Below are positions 58,701 through 64,000 of a stretch of 64,000 bases of DNA, piece by piece (the stretch's first letter is position 1; every line of letters begins with the position of its first letter). The DNA is from Macrophomina tecta (lineage: Eukaryota > Ascomycota > Dothideomycetes > Botryosphaeriales > Botryosphaeriaceae), in assembly GCA_024180945.1 (NCBI GenBank), contig JAKSGN010000036.1, positions 2,108,001-2,172,000 on the forward strand, read 5' to 3'. The notes beneath the pieces are model-generated. The model did no database searches, was not told the DNA's origin, and worked only from the letters and a program-made list of their open reading frames with translations. The position numbers were made by a program, and so were the translations under genes.

Positions 58701-60083
58701 CCACTGCCATGGAGGAAATCCACAATCGCTGTCAAACGCTGTCGGACCAGCGGCTTGAAGACTTGTTCGTCTATGAGCCCCTCCTTGAAGGCCTCTTGGA
58801 TTAGCTTATGATTCCAATATTCGGCTACAATCTGCTGTCTAGTCAGTAAAGATCCCTTTATCTTTAGGCACTCCAGCCGTATTTGGCCGTCTTACCTGCG
58901 CATCTGGAAGATTCTCCATCGTTGTTGGGCTGCTCCCGAGGGAGCGGATGGACCACGTCGCTTCAAAAACCGTCTTCAGTTCGCACCGGCACACAACACG
59001 ACAATACGCTCTCAGAAGCCGTAGAGCTGCCACTAACGGCCTTTCTCCCCAGGATGCTTTCCACCGCTGCCAGGAGCGGTCTGTCACATCGAGTGCTCTT
59101 TGAGGATACCCTTGCTCGATAAGATTCCAGCCAATGTGGATCGCGATCTCTGGTTGTAACTGCTCTTCCGCAGACAGCGACATTATGAGGCTTCCAGATT
59201 CTTGCCACTCGCCGCGGGATCGATATTCTTTAAGTAGACGCACTTCGCGTCTCTCAGTTTCGCCACCTTCGGAAGGATGGCTTCCGATATGCACCGGGAC
59301 CTCTCTTTCCAAATGACGCTGACTGCGACCGGAATGCTCTGAAACACCTGTCACCTCCGGAATAATATCCGAGGTTGCACTCTTTAGAGCCGATCTCTCT
59401 AACCGGTGTGCAGCAGGACTTTGCTCGCTCTGCTCTTTGATTGCTTCCTGCTGGAAGAGCGCGTCCAGTTGCGCGAGCATGCCCGCGCCATACTCATGCA
59501 AGATGTGGGGCCGCATTGGCTCAACGATTTGCCACAGTTCAGCGGTCTTCTTCCCAGGATTGTTGATGGCCTCCTCTGCGGCAGACAATGCGGCGTTCTG
59601 TGTCTTTGTCATTTGGAGGAGCGACTGTTTCAAGCTCTCTACCTCGGCTGTGCTGCTTGGCTGGTTGAACCTGGTTTCCACCTCCTTAAGGATGTCTTTG
59701 CCCCTCCTGCGGGCTGCCTGCATAAGTTGAATCTTATATGCCATCTGCTCCTCCCTATTCATTTTCTTGTACTTTTCCAAATCCCATTCCACATCGAACA
59801 GATCTTTAGCGTATCCCTCATGTGACCTGTCAGTGGCTGGACGGATCGAACTCGTGTTTGTGTAGAACTGGTGTAGCCCGAAGTCGAACGCGGAGGAAAC
59901 GGCTGGGCTGCTCTCCGAGCCCGCCCCAGGGCTGCTGTGGACCGCATGCACGTGTTGGGGATCCGTGGATGGACCGGGTTTTTGGCGTGTAGGATTATTT
60001 GCTGCCATTGCGACGGGGCTAGTGGGTTTATTTAGTCTCGTGCCACACGAGAAAGGAAGGACTGATCTGCGACTTACGAGCAA
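55757..60083 (-). CDS. Large TPR-CHAT domain protein (caspase-like peptidase fold), two exons
   Basis: Exon 1 (58896-60083) and exon 2 (55757-58831) join through a 64-nt intron (58832-58895, GTAAGA donor, TTTACTGAC branch, CAGCAG end) in phase 0. The product is 1420 residues from 60083, or 1395 from the Met at 60008. The N-terminus is low-complexity; a charged helical part follows near residues 90-210. A long helical middle holds TPR-like repeats (residues about 430-850). A C-terminal CHAT domain ends the protein. CHAT is a caspase-like cysteine-peptidase fold. The putative catalytic His is in ILHYHGHMMPHN (His1250) and Cys in LIACGSGVQD (Cys1315); GDEPLGLLSALFYAGAVTT and STLWPVDSADG are typical of the fold. 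In other CHAT systems the TPR part senses a partner and triggers cleavage. It is divergent from the gene at 61278. No membrane segment is seen. Confidence 0.9.
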
Positions 60084-61277
60084 TAGGAGTAATTCTCGGA
60101 GCTGTCAGTACTTTTTTGGGGCTGGACGGAGCATTTACGAAGCCGGCGTGAACGGAGTTCAAACAGCAGGTTTGTGGGAACGAAGCTTTGTGATCATCGG
60201 AAGGACCGAAGCGTAAGGGACGGCAGATATGCTGTGCGCGCGGACCCCGGACACGCGATGAGGGTGCGTTGGATTCAAGCGGTGCATTTGACTTGGGTGT
60301 CTTCTATGGCGATAAAAGAGCTGGCCGTACATTGGTCCGCCTTTCACTCTTGGCTGCTTTGACTCACGTCTCAGCTCAAATCGGTTCAATCGTCATGCGA
60401 CGTCTGCTGCGATGCGCTGCCAGCCGTGTCTCGGCCGGACAAGCGACCAATCAATTTCAGGATTTGAAAACCATCGCCTCGACCACCTTCATCCGGCCTC
60501 GACTGCTCATTTGGCCTACACGCAGCAATGCTCCAGCTTAAATTCCCTCGCGTGAAAGTCGGCTTGCAATGGCGCGCTTATATGCGCGCCCATCCAATCA
60601 GGCGAGCCGGGCTCTTCTTGAGAACGGAACTCACCGAACCAACCGGACACCCTCCCACCTAGCGACACAGCCAAACTGTCCATCCATCATCAGCAGCGCT
60701 CAGTTCAGCTCTTCGCTAGCTATTTTCTTACATGCCTGTGCCGCCCTGCAGCCTCTATTCTTATTTCGCCAAAAGAAGGGTCCTAATGCATCCTCGCCTC
60801 CAGCTGGCCTATCAAACGAGAGTGAGTCAAGATCGGCTGAGTGCCATAAAACTTCCCCTCTGTAGCTGGGACCGCCTAGTGATAAGTTACAGCGACTTAT
60901 TATTAGTGGTACATCGGAGCATGGCGGACTCAGTCATGCTTAACCCAAAAGGCTTAGAGGCGAGTGATTTTCTAGCAAGGGCTTGCAGTAGATAATCCCT
61001 GCACTGTCGCAATCTTCCAAGAAGGCGTAGAAGCAGGCTCCGTGATCGGTTTCTATAAGGCGGATGAGCGAAATCCTAATGGCGCTACAGGTTGCTTCTT
61101 TTTGTTGATTATTCGGCGCAGCTCTTTGCCAAGCCGACAGCCCTATTTATGCAACAGTTCAGCTGGAAATCCATAAGTTCACCTGAGGCGTCTGGAGTCT
61201 GCCGTGCTTCTCCACATTACATTCTACTGGCTTCTTGATTCCCTCTTAGCTGCTGCATCAGTCTCGCGACCGCCGCC
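60084..61277. other. Bidirectional intergenic region
   Basis: About 1.2 kb separates the CHAT gene from the divergent gene at 61278 and should hold both promoters. Short + frames (60269-60541, 60569-60865) show no motif. No TATA box, repeat or RNA gene is clear. Confidence 0.4.
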
Positions 61278-62153
61278 ATGGACCATCTCAACGACATTCG
61301 ACTCGAGTTCGAGGTTCCGGAGGAAGAAGCTCGACTTGGTCGAACACAACCGCTCTCTCCGGATCGATCCCTAGTCACTCAACAGAGAGTGGGCGACACG
61401 GTGGTCAAGGCCACCGTCAATCGCGTCCAGTACGGCACCTACAGTGGCAAGCCAGCTTGTATTGTTGGGTTGACTTTTTTCTTCGGCTTCAACGGCGACA
61501 CGCATGGGCGCTTCAAGTCCGCAGGCATTGAAGTATGCTTCAGCCGAGCCCATGGTGCTCATGAGCCCGAGGAAGACAGTCACCGGATTCATATTGCCCA
61601 GCTTGGCCCACGAGAAGTGTGGGGTGCTCCTACCGCAACGGAGATCGAGCAAACAACGGGCGTCACGATGACAGTCGGCGGCCAGGCTCCTGCGGGAGGC
61701 CTCAGTGCCAGTATTGACCCGAATATTCAGCGCGTTTACAGGACTACCGTCTTCAAATACAGAAGTATTGAGGGATACACAACCAGCTCCCACGACTCAG
61801 ACGAGGAGAACGTTGCGGTTTGGAAGCTCAAAGAGAATGCCGCTCAAAAGGACGGCATCTTCCCCGAGTTCCAGGGTGCGGCGATCATCCTCTTACCTGA
61901 AACCGGGGTTGGAGCGGAGGCTGTTCTGCACGTAACTCCTAAGGTTGCTTTCTCCCTAAATCCTCTCACGTACTTCAAGCTAAAGCAACGGCGGCGTGAC
62001 CCTATACGGTTCGATGGGAAAACATCCAAGGGAGAACCAGTGGACCAGGGGAAGGACTTTGCAGAGAAGGACTTCAGTTGGCCTCGATTTTTCCAGGTGC
62101 CAACTGAGTATCAGGTAGGAGCCTCTTGGTCACTGAGTCAATATAGATACTAA
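61278..62153 (+). CDS. Unrecognised, apparently beta-rich protein divergent from the CHAT gene
   Basis: An open frame of 291 residues. An alternative 3' intron at 62115-62158 (GTAGGA donor, GATACTAAAAC branch, CAG acceptor) would change the last residues and end the protein at 62173 with 283 residues. No known domain is recognised with certainty. The sequence reads as alternating beta strands with conserved-looking blocks: GKPACIVGLTFFFGFNGD, GRFKSAGIEVCFSRAHG, REVWGAPTATEIEQTTG, VAVWKLKENAAQKDGIFP and AAIILLPETG. Similar blocks occur, as I recall, in an uncharacterised family common in ascomycetes. There is no signal peptide. A basic stretch (KLKQRRRDPIRF) lies near residue 240. Its position opposite a CHAT protein suggests it could be a partner or substrate, but this is inference. 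Confidence 0.7.
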   Translation: MDHLNDIRLEFEVPEEEARLGRTQPLSPDRSLVTQQRVGDTVVKATVNRVQYGTYSGKPACIVGLTFFFGFNGDTHGRFKSAGIEVCFSRAHGAHEPEEDSHRIHIAQLGPREVWGAPTATEIEQTTGVTMTVGGQAPAGGLSASIDPNIQRVYRTTVFKYRSIEGYTTSSHDSDEENVAVWKLKENAAQKDGIFPEFQGAAIILLPETGVGAEAVLHVTPKVAFSLNPLTYFKLKQRRRDPIRFDGKTSKGEPVDQGKDFAEKDFSWPRFFQVPTEYQVGASWSLSQYRY

Positions 62154-64000
62154 AACAGGAGCAGAACCGTTGATTTCTCTATTGAAAAGAGAGAGGTTTG
62201 TCTGTATCACACCTGAGCTAGGACACTGGCTTACTTTGGGTGGGCTTATTTGCCAGAATCAAGCGAGCTCGAAACAAATCTTGGTTCAGCCTGTTTTCTA
62301 GCGGGAGGTCGATGAGTGTTCTTAAGTACAATTACTGCTCGCTTCTAATTATCCATTCCACTGACGTTGCTTATAGAAATAGTGCTCTAACCTTTTATCC
62401 CCTTTTACATTTAGCATTTGTTCGTGATCTCCTAACCTAATCTGACGTGCATCTCGCATAAAGCACATCCCGTGCCATTCAGGCCCCGTCTAAAATTTCC
62501 GCTTCTGAGTTCCCCCCCACGTAATATGTTGATGGCTCCTAGATATCGTGGCTATTTGGCGAACTGCATGTCTCATAACCTCGGTTACCCCGCAAACCTC
62601 CAGCTGAACTCGAAGTTAGCGCCTGTAGTTGTATAGGAACGAAATCCAGCGTGTGGCGTCACTCTTCGTTTTGTTCATCCTCAATGGGTTCGGTGTCCCT
62701 GGCCCAGCTAAGAAGTGCACGCTTTCTTCTCTTCCTATTTGTTTTCTTGCCGGCCTTCTAGACTATCTGATCTTGCTTTTTGTGCTTGAAGATGCTCGTC
62801 GGCACCCTTTAGCTATCCGCATACGTGACAGTTAATCCCCCCGGGCGATGTTCTATCTCGCACTCGAGCATGGATGGTATATAGCGGCTAGAACAGTCCA
62901 CCGTCTTTATACATAAAACTTGCAGTTTCATCTCTTAAGAGATTCCTAAGCAGCCTTTTACATCTACAATTCTACGGTGATTTGGCCAACATCCCCAATC
63001 CGATCTCAGAGATGGGGACCCTCCTCCCCCACGCTAATAAAAAGCAACATAGCGTGTTTACGTAATTGCCCGTCAGATATGGCTTGCCTCACGGCTGCTC
63101 GTATATCTTGGTAGACCGAACTTTCGTGACGTTGTTTACAAGCTCGTCAGCTCGCCAGTTATGTCAATCAGTGCGGGGTCCCTCACCGCGCTACCTGTTC
63201 TCTGGCTTTTGCTATGACTGATAAGGCTGCCCGTGAGGTGGGGACTTTGGAAGCGCCATGCAAGCCACGCCTGCCGTCCCGCTTGCATTCCATCTCATCT
63301 GACCGCTCGGCTCAGCCAGCGCTACCCAATCACTTGGCATTGCCGCGCTGGTTCCCGCTGCTGCTGGTCACGCACGCCTACATATCTATTTTCAGCTAAA
63401 ATTCCTGCTTGGGGGCACATCGTGCTGCTTTCTGGGCCGGTCGATACTAAATGCAGGACGTGCTGCCTATCGCAACTCACGGTGCAGGCGCGCATTTGGT
63501 CCGCAGTCTATAGCACCTGGGTTGTCTTCCTTGCAACGGGTTTGTTTGCCTAATTTGCTTTTCGTTCTGCGAATTATTACCACCGCTACAGACGTCTTCA
63601 AGGCTACAACAAATGCACCAAATCGGGTATACGATTTCTTTCCCACAGAACTTGTAATGATCATAGGATTTTAATTGCGCAAGGCTGTCTACGTCAAGCT
63701 ATTTTCCGGATGCTTGAAAAGCGACATCATCGCTACCATTAGTTCCAAGAATATATTATGCAACTGCTATAAAGCTTGCCCTGGTGTCTTAGCGCTATAT
63801 TAACACTATAAGGCCGGTAGGATACGCGCACGGCCGCTAAAGGTGCGTATTTCCGAAGCCGCGCTGCCAGGCGCGGTTCTTTTTGTGAGCCCAAAAATCG
63901 TGGCCAATTGTGTTTTCTGTTGTACGGTCTGACAGATCGCTTTCAGAGACTACTGTCCGATTGACTTACCACTCAACCGCCCGTTTAGGTCGAAGGAGAA
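62154..64000. other. Spacer to window end, no recognised gene
   Basis: Short frames (62629-62835 +, 63233-63553 +, 63467-63664 -) have no motif. Composition is ordinary with AT-richer patches near 62880-62960 and 63710-63850. No repeat boundary or RNA gene is seen. Confidence 0.4.

Noticed and set aside
1..64000. CRISPR arrays, rRNA genes or bacterial operon features
   Set aside because: None is visible, and intron-bearing genes show the DNA is fungal.

Overview
The window looks like a chromosome segment of a filamentous ascomycete (Pezizomycotina). Genes carry short introns of about 44-90 nt with GTAAGT-type donors and CTAAC/CTGAC-like branch points. The families are typical of such fungi: GT90/CAP10, an Ecm33-like GPI protein, a trichothecene-type P450, tyrosinase and CHAT-TPR. 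The repeats bear the mark of repeat-induced point mutation (RIP): TpA-rich DNA, loss of CpA/TpG, and CAG/CAA/TGG codons turned into stops. No species can be named from sequence alone.

Layout. Positions 1-13990 hold two RIP-destroyed Ty3/gypsy chromoviruses, most likely nested: element A (1-7824) appears to have landed inside element B (7825-13990). Both carry, on the strand opposite gag-pol and just inside the 3' LTR, a related spliced gene with an intron at the same place and in the same phase. From 14 to 28 kb lie a GT90 glycosyltransferase, a PLC-like phosphodiesterase, a small chromodomain protein, a decayed F-box-like gene and a two-exon protein with a STAND-type N-terminus. From 28.6 to 38 kb are a truncated BTB gene, a frameshifted secreted-protein gene, an NADPH reductase of the dihydroflavonol-reductase type, two solo copia-type LTRs with perfect target-site duplications, RIP-mutated relics and a seven-helix-like membrane protein. 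From 40.6 to 46.1 kb are a P450 gene cut in its haem motif by a truncated LINE, a decayed polytopic membrane protein gene and a solo LTR of element B. From 46.9 to 54.7 kb are a secreted tyrosinase, a 6-phosphogluconate-dehydrogenase-like enzyme, a third solo copia LTR and an Ecm33-like wall protein. From 55.7 to 62.2 kb a 1420-residue TPR-CHAT protease-like protein is divergent from an unrecognised, apparently beta-rich protein.

Reading. The intact genes do not form one obvious pathway. The density of decayed genes, relics and LTRs suggests a fast-evolving accessory region beside an AT-rich block. The most unusual signals are the conserved spliced antisense gene of the two chromoviruses, the P450 whose reading frame is exactly restored if the LINE and one 13-bp duplication are removed, and the CHAT protein with its divergent neighbour, which could be a protease-effector pair. 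All exon boundaries were read by eye from splice motifs and frame continuity.
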